NCBI GenBank assembly: GCA_029260155.1
Contig: JAJDDU010000117.1
Coordinates: 1 to 8,232 of the forward strand
DNA from: Phycisphaerae bacterium
Lineage (GTDB): Bacteria; Planctomycetota; Phycisphaerae; UBA1845
DNA: 8,232 nucleotides
Reading direction: 5' to 3'
This document shows positions 1 through 6,179 of the stretch, in pieces. The notes under the pieces were generated by a model. That model was not told where the DNA came from and searched no databases. It saw only the letters and a list, made by a program, of their open reading frames with translations. Within the stretch, counting starts at the first letter, position 1. Each line of letters opens with the position of its first letter. The translations under genes were made by a program, and so were the position numbers.

Positions 1-11
1 TGCCCAACCGT

Positions 12-63
12 TTTTCGCCCCAACGCCCCTTCACCCCGTGCCAGAGGGGCTTGGGGCGGAAAA
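12..63. repeat. Imperfect inverted repeat (hairpin)
   Basis: The left arm (12-30, TTTTCGCCCCAACGCCCCT) and right arm (45-63) are reverse complements apart from one single-base bulge on each side; the loop is about 14 nt. The stem is GC-rich with a U/A base. Neither strand has a T-run after the stem, so it is not a textbook intrinsic terminator. It may be a REP-like or intergenic structural element, or the end of an upstream transcription unit. Confidence 0.6.
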
Positions 64-153
64 CGCACCCATGTCCCAGCCCGTTGCGCTGGTACACTCA
101 AAGTGATAACTCGTGGCCGGTTTTGAGTGATCGCTGACACACTACGGCTTTGG

Positions 154-683
154 CTACGGTTTTACGGCGTCAAGACGCGTCACAACGCGGCGAAATGCGT
201 CGATTTGTGAAAATGCTGATCTGCGGTAAGATGCTGTAATCAAAGGGCTTCTGTTGGTTTCGACGAATGTAGAAGTTATGCTCGCATAGCTGGACATCGA
301 CCGCTCAGAATGGGATGGAGGAGCTTCCATTCTGTGGTAACGCTGATCAAGCCCTGACCTTTCGAAGCTGGCGAGCAGGACGACAGGCTGGCAATTCAAC
401 GTGTTGGCTGCGGCTTTCTTCGCGTTCGTGCAAATGAGAGTGGGTACTGGGTTCTGAGGGCCGTTCTGCACCAGGTTGGTGTCGATCCCGATCAGCATTC
501 CGCGCAGCGTGATCATCCGCCAGAATACGCCCCCCCCGGACCGCACTGACTGACGATCAGGCGGCCCACAGCCACCACCTGGGCGTCGGCTGCGAACCTG
601 TCGCACCGCCTGTACAGAAAGCCAATTAGTCTCTTGGCTTCTTCGGGCCTGTTCGCACACAGGCCTTGGTGAATCACTGCCAA
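154..683 (-). pseudogene. Possible decayed reading frame broken at a C8 run
   Basis: A minus-strand frame from a TTG at 683 to a TGA at 513 encodes 56 aa that read like protein (it contains RPEEAKRLIGFLYRRCDRFA), with roughly two thirds G/C at third codon positions. It stops just past a run of eight C on the plus strand (530-537). Removing one base of the run joins it to the second minus-strand frame, which stays open to 154 and would give about 176 codons in total. The second half, containing MLIGIDTNLVQNG, looks less convincingly coding. I do not recognise a family. It could be a frameshifted relic, a sequencing or assembly error in the homopolymer, or chance. Confidence 0.25.
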
Positions 684-696
684 AAGACCGCTTCGC

Positions 697-725
697 TTGA
701 ATCAGGCGGTTCGTCCAACTACGAT
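697..725 (+). promoter_or_regulatory. Candidate sigma70-type promoter of the lipoprotein operon
   Basis: TTGAAT at 697-702 and TACGAT at 720-725 are separated by exactly 17 bp, each matching its consensus at four of six positions. Transcription would start near 732, about 45 nt before the lipoprotein ATG. The spacing and position fit well, but box matches this weak occur by chance. Confidence 0.35.
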
Positions 726-762
726 GTCCCCTCGACGACCGACAGCTGAGAGACGTCCGTAG

Positions 763-770
763 AAAGGAGT
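763..770 (+). promoter_or_regulatory. Ribosome binding site of the lipoprotein gene
   Basis: AAAGGAGT lies 7 nt upstream of the ATG at 778. This fixes the start and places the lipobox at the right distance from the N-terminus. Confidence 0.75.
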
Positions 771-777
771 CCGATCC

Positions 778-1629
778 ATGCCGTTCAAGCCGTTCAAGAC
801 CGTCCAACAGATTGGCGTAGTTGTCACGACGGTGCTGCTGCTCGGCTGCGCCGCCTCCAACCGCGCGGCCGTGCCAGTCACGGCCGACTCAGGGACAACG
901 GTTGCAGCCACTTCGGCTGACCAGTCCGCTGCGCGGACAGGAATGGCCGCGGAAGATGTTGGAGAGACCGCAGGAGAGGAGGTGAAGGAGAGAGAGAAGC
1001 AAGCAGAGGAAGAGGCCAAGGACGCCCGCCAGCTCGCCAAGCTCCAGCGCGACGTCGCTATCGCACACGAACGTGTCGCCAAAGCGCACATGGATCAAGC
1101 CCACACGAGAACCTCGAATGAGTCCGCGTTGGCAGATGCCGATAGGGAGCTGGCACTGGAAGCGGATCGTCAGCGCATCTTCACCGAGCGATCCGCACCC
1201 AATCGGATTGAGCGCGCCCGGCTTGACTTGATGCGCGCCCAAGATCGCACGAAGGAGGCGGAGGAGGAGCTGAGACAGCTCGAAATGATGTACGCGGAAG
1301 AGGACTTCGCCGACCAGACGAAGGAGATTGTATTGGAACGAGGTCGCCGTCGTCTGGAACGATCCCACAGTGACCTCGAGCTGCGTCGCGAGGAACTGAC
1401 TACCCTAACGGACAGGACCATCCAGCTCGAGATAGCGGAGCACGAGCTGCGTGTGGAGCAGAAGACCAGAGTGAGGGACAAAGAGGCTCGCGCCGCCGAA
1501 TCATCCACGCTCGACAAACACATTGCCGCGATGGCAGCGGAAGCGGAGGTCTCCCGACTTGAAGCGGAGCTCACAGCTTTGGAGGATAAGATGGAGAGGC
1601 AGCGCGCTAGGCACGCTAAGGAGGACTAG
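778..1629 (+). CDS. Coiled-coil lipoprotein, function unknown
   Basis: This 283-aa protein has a lipoprotein signal peptide: a short basic start (K4, K7), a hydrophobic stretch at about 12-22 (IGVVVTTVLLL) and the lipobox LLGC with the acylated Cys at residue 24. Ala follows the Cys, with no Asp retention signal, so outer-membrane anchoring on the periplasmic side is likely. Residues 25-65 are Ala/Thr/Ser-rich and probably a flexible tether. Residues ~65 to the end are almost entirely charged helix (Glu, Arg, Lys, Ala, Leu, Gln), a long predicted coiled coil with a Pro at ~142 as its main break. No catalytic domain is visible. A strong Shine-Dalgarno sequence 7 nt upstream fixes the start. 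It is the first gene of a two-gene operon, with only 5 nt to the next gene, so the two products may act together in the cell envelope. A structural, tethering or scaffolding role is inference. I recognise no named family. Confidence 0.85.
   Translation: MPFKPFKTVQQIGVVVTTVLLLGCAASNRAAVPVTADSGTTVAATSADQSAARTGMAAEDVGETAGEEVKEREKQAEEEAKDARQLAKLQRDVAIAHERVAKAHMDQAHTRTSNESALADADRELALEADRQRIFTERSAPNRIERARLDLMRAQDRTKEAEEELRQLEMMYAEEDFADQTKEIVLERGRRRLERSHSDLELRREELTTLTDRTIQLEIAEHELRVEQKTRVRDKEARAAESSTLDKHIAAMAAEAEVSRLEAELTALEDKMERQRARHAKED
1618..1624 (+). promoter_or_regulatory. Ribosome binding site of the QW-repeat gene, inside the lipoprotein gene
   Basis: A full AAGGAGG sits in the last codons of the lipoprotein gene, 10 nt before the ATG at 1635. 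This supports that start and suggests translational coupling of the two genes. Confidence 0.7.
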
Positions 1630-1634
1630 CAGCG

Positions 1635-2777
1635 ATGAATGCGCTCATCACGTTGCTCGCTTTCGCTGTCCTGCCCGCTGGCAACCCAAATAGCGACGGG
1701 ACAGCACCTATCACGTCGAACGATGTCCGCGCCGCCATAGAAAAGGGCATCGACTTCCTTCTCAAGGATCAACGTGGCGACGGTTCGTGGGGCGGCCCCC
1801 AGGATTCAATCACCACCTGGAGCGGAGACACGTGGTCCAACCCGGAGACGCACCGCGCCTGGAAGGTGGCGACGACAGGGCTGTGCTGCGCGGCGCTTAT
1901 CGAAGTTGGGCTGTCCGACGACGCCCGGGAGGCGACCGACCGTGCCCTACGTTACCTAATCGAAAACGCCGACGTGAAGCGTCCCGACGTGTGGGACACC
2001 ATGAACAACTGGGCCTATATCTATGGACTCCAGGGCTTGGTGACCGCCCACGCCAGCTCGCGCTACGAAGGCTCGCCAATACGCGATGAGATCGCCAACG
2101 CAGCCGCCATATATCTGGACAACCTCGCGCGGTTCCAGTCCCTTAACGGCGGCTGGGGATACCTGGAGTTCAGCATGCCGCGCACGCGCCGGCCGCAATG
2201 GGCGACCAGCTTTATGACTGCCGCCGCCGTCGTCGCCATGCAGCAAGCCAGACGCGAAAGCTTCGACGTGGATCGGAAGGTAATCGACCGAGCCGTGCGC
2301 GTGATCAAACGTTGCCGCCTGCCCAACGGAGCCTACACCTACCGCGTCCGGAACGTGCCTAACCTCGACTCGGAGTACATTGATCAGGTCAAGGGCTCAT
2401 TGTCTCGGATACCGGTGTGCCAGATGGCGCTGATCGTGTCGGGGCAAGAGATCCCCCTTGAGGACCGCAAGTTCGGGTTGGCCCACTTCTTCCGCGATCA
2501 CAAGTTCCTCGACATCGCCATGCACAGGCCGATTCCACACGAGGCCTACTACGCTAACTCGGGCTATTTCTACATGTTCGGCCACTACTACGCGTCGCTG
2601 GTAATCGAGGGACTTCCGTCCGCGGACCGATCGGTCTACTGGCCAAAGCTCTGGCACGAGATCATGAAGATCCAACAGCAAGACGGATCCATGTGGGACT
2701 ACGACCTGCACAGCTATGACAAGCCCTACGGCGTCGCCTATGGACTGATGGCCCTGGGCCGATCGCTGGATGAATGA
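1635..2777 (+). CDS. Prenyltransferase/squalene-oxidase-repeat protein (QW-motif alpha/alpha barrel), exported
   Basis: This 380-aa protein resembles the alpha/alpha-barrel repeat proteins annotated as prenyltransferase/squalene oxidase repeat-containing. QW-like motifs are visible at ~46-53 (QRGDGSWG), ~168-175 (QSLNGGWG) and ~348-354 (QQDGSMW), each joined to long helices; the last is followed by a typical helix ending YGVAYGLMALG. A short hydrophobic N-terminus (residues 3-15, ALITLLAFAVLPA) looks like a signal peptide, so the protein probably acts outside the cytoplasm. I see neither the DxDD nor the DCTAE motif of class II terpene cyclases, so a hopanoid/squalene cyclase activity is not supported. 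It is shorter than the ~600-700 aa of true cyclases. Family members of this size are frequent in planctomycetes and mostly uncharacterised. It lies 5 nt after the lipoprotein gene, so the two are almost certainly co-transcribed. Confidence 0.85.
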   Translation: MNALITLLAFAVLPAGNPNSDGTAPITSNDVRAAIEKGIDFLLKDQRGDGSWGGPQDSITTWSGDTWSNPETHRAWKVATTGLCCAALIEVGLSDDAREATDRALRYLIENADVKRPDVWDTMNNWAYIYGLQGLVTAHASSRYEGSPIRDEIANAAAIYLDNLARFQSLNGGWGYLEFSMPRTRRPQWATSFMTAAAVVAMQQARRESFDVDRKVIDRAVRVIKRCRLPNGAYTYRVRNVPNLDSEYIDQVKGSLSRIPVCQMALIVSGQEIPLEDRKFGLAHFFRDHKFLDIAMHRPIPHEAYYANSGYFYMFGHYYASLVIEGLPSADRSVYWPKLWHEIMKIQQQDGSMWDYDLHSYDKPYGVAYGLMALGRSLDE

Positions 2778-2991
2778 CGGGAGTATGTGACGCAGGTTGC
2801 ACCGTGTGGCACCTGTTGCCAATCGCTCGGCGTTTTCGGCGACGGAGTTCCCCGTCCACTTCGCGATCAGAGTGCTTGCTGTCCCCATCAGGAATGTCAT
2901 CCGGCGCATCTTCTGCCGTCCAACCCTCCGCGTGAACAGAATCGCCGAGCGGTGTGTTGGTCCACCGTTTCTTGCGCTGCCGTTTCGGCAT
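2662..2991 (-). CDS. Doubtful small ORF, basic/acidic, unknown
   Basis: This 109-codon minus-strand frame starts ATG at 2991. It has a very basic start (MPKRQRKKR), an acidic middle (AEDAPDDIPDGD) and then basic residues again. Third-position G/C is only moderate, no Shine-Dalgarno sequence precedes it, and its last third is antisense to the QW-repeat gene. I recognise no family. It is listed because the region is otherwise empty; a chance frame is the more likely explanation. Confidence 0.12.
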   Translation of the reverse strand: MPKRQRKKRWTNTPLGDSVHAEGWTAEDAPDDIPDGDSKHSDREVDGELRRRKRRAIGNRCHTVQPASHTPVIHPAIGPGPSVHRRRRRACHSCAGRSPTWIRLAVGSS

Positions 2992-3314
2992 CGCCGCAGG
3001 CTTCGAGCGGCGACGGAGTGCCGGATTCTGTCGTGTCGATGACACCACGAAGCACGCTCTTTGGCAACTTGATGCGTCGAATCGTACCGGATGGGCTGTG
3101 ATCGCACAGATGCGGCGCGAGAACGCGAGATGAAGAGACCGCCAGTGCTACGCGGCTCGGCCTCTTCGCAGTAACGACACGACCCGTTCCTGTGGGTGTC
3201 TTGCGCGACGGCTGGCATGGCGCTTCCTTGAGGATCCGTCCATCTGTATCGTCGCGCGGCTTGAGCGTGAAGCCGCGGGGATCGTCTGGGGCGCCGGATG
3301 GGAGGGGTGCGCGC
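2778..3314. other. Region without a convincing gene
   Basis: All six frames are open for stretches here, as is common in GC-rich DNA, but none gives a recognisable domain or a start with a ribosome binding site. The least bad candidate is a minus-strand frame with an ATG at 2991 (MPKRQRKKRW, then an Asp/Glu-rich stretch). It lacks a Shine-Dalgarno sequence and overlaps the 3' end of the QW-repeat gene by about 116 nt. A minor hairpin-forming stretch follows the operon stop (about 2793-2813, AGGT...ACCT), without a T-run. The region could be decayed DNA between two modules. Confidence 0.4.
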
Positions 3315-3464
3315 CTACATCTCGAATCGCGCAGCTGTGACACCGAGACCCTCCCGATTCCAAACGCTCATGCCCATGTTGGCCGTGTTCACAAATGTCC
3401 ACCCTCCATTCGACGTGGCGATTTCGGCCCGGATCGCGTTTTCAGGAAGCACACCCATTCGCAT
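3315..3464 (-). CDS. Small ORF or gene remnant (49 aa) after the orphan partner gene
   Basis: An ATG at 3464 opens a 49-aa frame ending in TAG at 3315-3317. The translation reads like real protein: an amphipathic start (MRMGVLPENAIRAEIATSNG), then GGWTFVNTANMGMSVWNREG and a terminal VTAARFEM. It lies in the same frame as the upstream orphan gene, separated by that gene's TAA (3486-3488) and seven further sense codons. A second in-frame ATG is at 3458. No strong Shine-Dalgarno sequence is visible, only GAAG a few bases upstream. It could be a small third gene of the minus-strand operon, the tail of a longer protein interrupted by the TAA, or a fragment of an older gene. No family is recognised. 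Confidence 0.4.
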   Translation of the reverse strand: MRMGVLPENAIRAEIATSNGGWTFVNTANMGMSVWNREGLGVTAARFEM

Positions 3465-3480
3465 TGCGTCTTCTACGCAA
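3464..3480 (-). repeat. Small hairpin just after the orphan gene stop
   Basis: TTGCGT (3464-3469) and ACGCAA (3475-3480) form a 6-bp perfect stem with a 5-nt loop, 6 nt after the stop codon of the 217-aa gene on the minus strand. No T-run follows, so it is a weak terminator at best. It lies directly upstream of the 49-aa ORF start and could affect its translation. Confidence 0.35.
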
Positions 3481-3485
3481 CAGCA

Positions 3486-4139
3486 TTATCCAAGCCAAGC
3501 CTTGATCTTGCCGAATAGCTCAAGTGTATCGTCCTCAGTCTGATCGCTGTGGACATCTTTCTTCAATCCCGTTTGCTCACCTGGCCAGGTTCTCGATTCA
3601 GCACTCCACTCACTCATAAGCTCGGCAACCTCCTTGCGCGGGACGTCTTCGAGCTTCGTGTAGAGCGCTAAGTAGTGCGGTTCACCTCTCTCACTATCAC
3701 CAGCCATCGGGTTTAGGAGCAGTATCTCCTCAATCGCGATGACCTCGCGCCAAAGACGAAGGACCATGTCTTTCAACTCGCTACCTGCTATAGTCTTGTC
3801 TATGACATCAAGAAGCCAGACGGACCTGTATGGCTGCCGTGCGCGAAATATGTCCTTTGCCAGTTCTGTCGGATCGATGTTGTGACCGAGCTTACTCGGA
3901 GTGAATAATCGACCCGGTCGCGGCGTCTCGTCCTCGTCCAGTTCGCTACTCAAGACCAAAGTATACTCCGGACACTCTCTTCGGAGCTTCTGCAACAACT
4001 GGGACTTCGGATAGGATTGTGGTTTGTCAACCGCGATAGCTTCAGGAATTATCCGTGAGAACATCTCGTCATCCTTCCACACGACGATCTTCATGTCGCT
4101 GGCCGTCCGCACGGTCGGATCTAACACCCACACTGCCAT
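3486..4139 (-). CDS. Orphan alpha/beta protein paired with the GHKL ATPase, function unknown
   Basis: This 217-aa soluble protein has no signal peptide or membrane segment. It alternates hydrophobic strands and helices: VWVLD (3-7), KIVVW (17-21), TLVLSS (60-65), SVWLLDVID (106-114), EILLLNP (138-144) and YLALYTK (156-162). The C-terminal ~45 residues are polar and acidic, ending LELFGKIKAWLG. Residues 16-35 (MKIVVWKDDEMFSR) superficially resemble the first strand and acidic pair of a response-regulator receiver. The next strand ends SSE rather than Asp, so a working receiver is not supported. An ATG at 4145 is also possible, but AAGGAG ends only 1 nt before it and 7 nt before the ATG at 4139, so I chose the latter. 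It begins 12 nt after the GAF-GHKL stop codon and is almost certainly co-transcribed. I recognise no family. A partner or output protein for the ATPase is inference from context. Confidence 0.7.
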   Translation of the reverse strand: MAVWVLDPTVRTASDMKIVVWKDDEMFSRIIPEAIAVDKPQSYPKSQLLQKLRRECPEYTLVLSSELDEDETPRPGRLFTPSKLGHNIDPTELAKDIFRARQPYRSVWLLDVIDKTIAGSELKDMVLRLWREVIAIEEILLLNPMAGDSERGEPHYLALYTKLEDVPRKEVAELMSEWSAESRTWPGEQTGLKKDVHSDQTEDDTLELFGKIKAWLG

Positions 4140-4146
4140 AACCATA

Positions 4147-4152
4147 CTCCTT
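4147..4152 (-). promoter_or_regulatory. Ribosome binding site that decides the orphan gene start
   Basis: On the minus strand AAGGAG overlaps the TGA of the upstream GAF-GHKL gene by one base. Its 7-nt distance to the ATG at 4139 is ideal, whereas the ATG at 4145 would be almost on top of it. The overlap suggests translational coupling. Confidence 0.65.
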
Positions 4153-5564
4153 CAGTCGGTTCTACGAATCGTAAACTCAATCGCATAGCACATAGTTTCC
4201 TTAATCTCCTCCAACGAAGGCATCCTTCCTACGACATTGCCATAGTGCTTACCTCCCGCCAGGATACTCTTGATAATGTGCCGTCCCTTCCCTGGAACAC
4301 TATTCGGTCCGCGGATTGCATATTCACTCTCGATTGCCTTCAGGCTGGATTGTTGGACGGGGTTTGACACTCGGACCTTCACGTCGCCGCATGTTTGATC
4401 CACTTCTGTAATGAGTTCTGGCCTGGATCCATGAGCACACGCATTCCTATAACAGTTGGCCAATGCTACATACAGGGGGCAATAGAGTAGCCTCTCCTGG
4501 GACTTCATAAACTCGAGCGGGAACGCCGTGTTCCATTCATGCGCATTGGCGCGCCCCTGGTAGAGTGCGGGCAAGTTCCTCCAAAGCGCCTCCATAATTG
4601 GAACGGTGTTTTCATTCGCCGGAAGCGTTTGCGGTTTGTAAGGAACGCTTCCATACGTATACATAATGCTGTATGCATATTCAGACAAGACCAGGAGGCG
4701 TCTTATTGCGCCAGCGGAGGGCTGTTGACACGGCGGATCGAATGCCTGAATGCCGTTGAATACTGTCCGTATAGTCTCGTGCCAGGGATCGTGGGATGCA
4801 GCCGAGCGCGTTAAGGCGAGCGCTTCTAGTCCAGCAGCGGCAGAAAGAACCAGAGGCGCCGTCATTTCCTCCAGCGCGGTTTGGAATTCGATGGAAAGGC
4901 CGACACACGAATGCGCACGCTCTAGGACCACGGCGCCTGTGACAACGGGAATGTCAGTCTTATCTGCTGAAAACAGGAGGGGAACTATGAGCTTTGCATG
5001 CGTCTGCATGTTCGCTGTGTCAGGTCTGTCATCACGCACTCGTCGTATGGCCTCACGAATCGCTTGTTCGGCGACACCGTTCGGCGATGGGTATGGGTCA
5101 GCTTCCCACAGCCTCATAACTCGGTATGGTTCTGATTCACTAACGTCGAAGAATAGAATGCGTCGCTGTCGGCAGCACTCTTCAATTAGCGAGTCTATGT
5201 TGAGTGTATCGGATGTTAGTGATTCAGTTGAAGATTGCGACACGAGAGCAGGGCGCTTCGAGCGTGCAGGATTCGGAACGCTGTAGAGAGATACACGGGC
5301 CGCAGATTCGAGATATCTCAATCTTTCGCAAATCTTGGCCGTCTCCGTGGTGCGAACTTCTATTCCCTGCTCCCTGACGAATGACAAAGCAGCGTGGCGG
5401 ACGTGCTGTGCAGCTCGCATGTCTCGGACGTGCCGAACGACCATGGCAACCTCCGACGTAAGGGAGTGTGCAGCGGAGATCTCGTCTGCACTGAAGCTGT
5501 CGTCGCCACTGGTGACTTCCAATATTGCGGCATCGTGTTCAGTCTGGCCAAACCGCGAGGCCAC
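4152..5564 (-). CDS. GAF-domain GHKL (histidine-kinase-type) ATPase, apparently 5'-truncated
   Basis: This soluble protein is 470 aa if read from the GTG at 5564. Residues ~355-467 form a GHKL/HATPase_c domain: an N-box-like helix ALANCYRNACAHG with N374, strand VKVRVSNP in place of the usual DxGxG box, and a G-box-like GKGRHIIKSIL at 425-435. Residues ~190-250 (LIVPLLFS ... TGAVVLER ... helix) look like the end of a GAF-like sensor domain that begins near ~65. Residues 12-50 (AAILEVTSGDDSFSADEIS, then a long helix) match the last strand and helix of another GAF domain, whose first part is absent. Between GAF and ATPase are helices with H258 and H262, but no clear HExxxP phosphoacceptor motif. 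The frame opens five codons before the GTG with no ribosome binding site, and divergent GNAT coding sequence begins at once, so the 5' end seems lost. A GGAGG at 5450-5454 could start translation at the ATG at 5444 (430 aa). Reading it as a cytoplasmic sensor is family knowledge; the exact signal is unknown. Confidence 0.7.
   Translation of the reverse strand: MASRFGQTEHDAAILEVTSGDDSFSADEISAAHSLTSEVAMVVRHVRDMRAAQHVRHAALSFVREQGIEVRTTETAKICERLRYLESAARVSLYSVPNPARSKRPALVSQSSTESLTSDTLNIDSLIEECCRQRRILFFDVSESEPYRVMRLWEADPYPSPNGVAEQAIREAIRRVRDDRPDTANMQTHAKLIVPLLFSADKTDIPVVTGAVVLERAHSCVGLSIEFQTALEEMTAPLVLSAAAGLEALALTRSAASHDPWHETIRTVFNGIQAFDPPCQQPSAGAIRRLLVLSEYAYSIMYTYGSVPYKPQTLPANENTVPIMEALWRNLPALYQGRANAHEWNTAFPLEFMKSQERLLYCPLYVALANCYRNACAHGSRPELITEVDQTCGDVKVRVSNPVQQSSLKAIESEYAIRGPNSVPGKGRHIIKSILAGGKHYGNVVGRMPSLEEIKETMCYAIEFTIRRTD
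5450..5454 (-). promoter_or_regulatory. Internal Shine-Dalgarno offering an alternative start for the GHKL gene
   Basis: On the minus strand GGAGG lies 5 nt before the ATG at 5444 (residue 41 of the longest frame). Translation from here would give 430 aa, removing the partial GAF end but keeping the second sensor domain and the ATPase. It is the only good ribosome binding site I see for this gene. Confidence 0.45.
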
Positions 5565-5577
5565 GTTCCACAGGAAC
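5565..5577. repeat. Perfect inverted repeat at the junction of two truncated genes
   Basis: GTTCC-ACA-GGAAC (5+3+5 bp) lies exactly between the first codon of the truncated GAF-GHKL gene and the first recognisable residues of the truncated GNAT gene on the other strand. It may mark a recombination, excision or insertion scar. A palindrome this short can also arise by chance. Confidence 0.4.
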
Positions 5578-5754
5578 TACGTCGATTGGCTGCAAGTGTC
5601 CGACATCCAACGCGGGAACGGCTACGGCGAGGAACTTCTCTACGGCATCGAGGATTATCTCGGAGAGGAGCTTTCCCTCCATCCGACATCGCTGGCGGCG
5701 GAACGGATGCTGGAGCGCATGGGGCGCGATGCTGACTTGGAACTGAGTAGGTAA
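5566..5754 (+). pseudogene. GNAT acetyltransferase, C-terminal fragment
   Basis: From about 5578 to the TAA at 5752 the plus strand encodes YVDWLQVSD, then IQRGNGYGEELLYGIED and a short tail ending GRDADLELSR. This matches the core strand plus the acetyl-CoA pyrophosphate-binding signature of the GNAT fold (RxxGxG, here RGNGYG, followed by an amphipathic helix). Only about 60 of the usual ~150 residues are present. Upstream in the same frame the DNA is antisense to the GAF-GHKL gene, and no start codon precedes the motif within the fragment. The N-terminal half is therefore missing and the gene is almost certainly broken. It ends 4 nt before the excisionase-like gene, so the two were probably co-transcribed before the damage. 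The GNAT call rests on this one motif block and the strand before it. Confidence 0.55.
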
Positions 5755-5758
5755 CGTC

Positions 5759-5959
5759 ATGGACGCCACACAACCTATCCCAGAGCCACGCCTTTTGAGC
5801 GCTGACGCCGTCGCCGAGATCGTCGGGCTGACTGCTTGGGGCGTGAAGCATTTACACCGCGCGCACAAGCTGCGCGGGCGGGTGCAGGGGGGGCGTTTGT
5901 ACTGGCACTCGGCGGACGTGACGGCGTATGTGGAGAGTTTTCGCAGCGGCACCAACTGA
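5759..5959 (+). CDS. Excisionase/AlpA-type winged helix-turn-helix protein
   Basis: This small 66-aa DNA-binding protein fits the HTH_17/MerR-like excisionase family. Residues 12-35 (LLSADAVAEIVGLTAWGVKHLHRA) form the helix-turn-helix. Residues 39-50 (RGRVQGGRLYWH) form the wing, and the closing helix SADVTAYVES is typical, as is the overall length. AGG at 5749-5751 lies 7 nt before the ATG and serves as a modest ribosome binding site. In such elements these proteins bind near attachment sites to direct integrase towards excision, or regulate integrase transcription. Its place about 220 bp upstream of a tyrosine recombinase gene on the same strand supports that role. It could equally be a plain repressor or activator of the element. 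Confidence 0.75.
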   Translation: MDATQPIPEPRLLSADAVAEIVGLTAWGVKHLHRAHKLRGRVQGGRLYWHSADVTAYVESFRSGTN

Positions 5960-6168
5960 TGCACAAGTGGATGCGATGATGAACGGTGGTTCGGCGAGAA
6001 AGTTGACTGGATTCACTTACACCTTGACGCCTGCGTCGGCGGTGGCGTAGTCTTGCGGGTGCTGTACGAGATGTCGCCACAAGCGATGACAATTGAGACA
6101 CCCGTCCCTGGCGGTTCGACATGCCCTTGCGGTATCTCGTGCAGCGCCGTTGGGGGCGGGCTATGCAC

Positions 6169-6172
6169 GGAG
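6169..6172 (+). promoter_or_regulatory. Ribosome binding site that decides the integrase start
   Basis: GGAG lies 7 nt before the ATG at 6180. The frame stays open back to an ATG at 6093, but no binding site precedes that codon and the extra 29 residues (RHPSLAVRHALAVS...) do not look like the N-terminus of a recombinase. ATGs at 6183 and 6189 are also possible starts. Confidence 0.5.
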
Positions 6173-6179
6173 CAATTCG

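Larger units (their letters stand above)
64..777. other. Long region without an intact gene
   Basis: About 700 bp separate the left hairpin from the lipoprotein gene. The only long frame is on the minus strand (154-807), but its 5' part lies over the lipoprotein promoter and start and is rich in Arg and Ser, as expected for a chance frame. A better-looking protein frame exists at 513-683 and is described separately. The last ~80 bp carry a candidate promoter and ribosome binding site for the downstream operon. I recognise nothing else. Confidence 0.5.

Noticed and set aside
1635..2777. Squalene-hopene or other terpene cyclase
   Set aside because: No DxDD or DCTAE motif, about half the length of true cyclases, and a signal-peptide-like N-terminus. 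Only the repeat fold is supported.
2397..3218. Long minus-strand open frame across the end of the QW-repeat gene (273 codons)
   Set aside because: Its last third is antisense to the well-supported QW-repeat gene; the sequence is rich in Arg, Ser and His with no domain and no ribosome binding site. It is a shadow frame in GC-rich DNA.
3486..4139. Canonical response regulator partner of the GHKL ATPase
   Set aside because: The KIVVWKDDE segment resembles a receiver start, but no phosphoacceptor Asp ends the next strand and no conserved Thr/Lys positions can be placed.
5335..5577. Extending the GNAT fragment upstream to an ATG at 5335
   Set aside because: The upstream residues are antisense to the GAF-GHKL frame and are Cys/Arg/Ser-rich without GNAT character. 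Only the part after ~5578 looks like the family.
6093..6179. Earlier integrase start at 6093
   Set aside because: No Shine-Dalgarno sequence precedes it, and the extra 29 residues do not resemble an integrase N-terminus. GGAG at 6169-6172 favours 6180.
5960..6179. Small ORF between the excisionase-like gene and the integrase
   Set aside because: The only candidate (MMNGGSARK..., 24 codons) has no ribosome binding site and no recognisable feature; the 220-bp gap is better read as a regulatory spacer, though I see no convincing promoter boxes in it.
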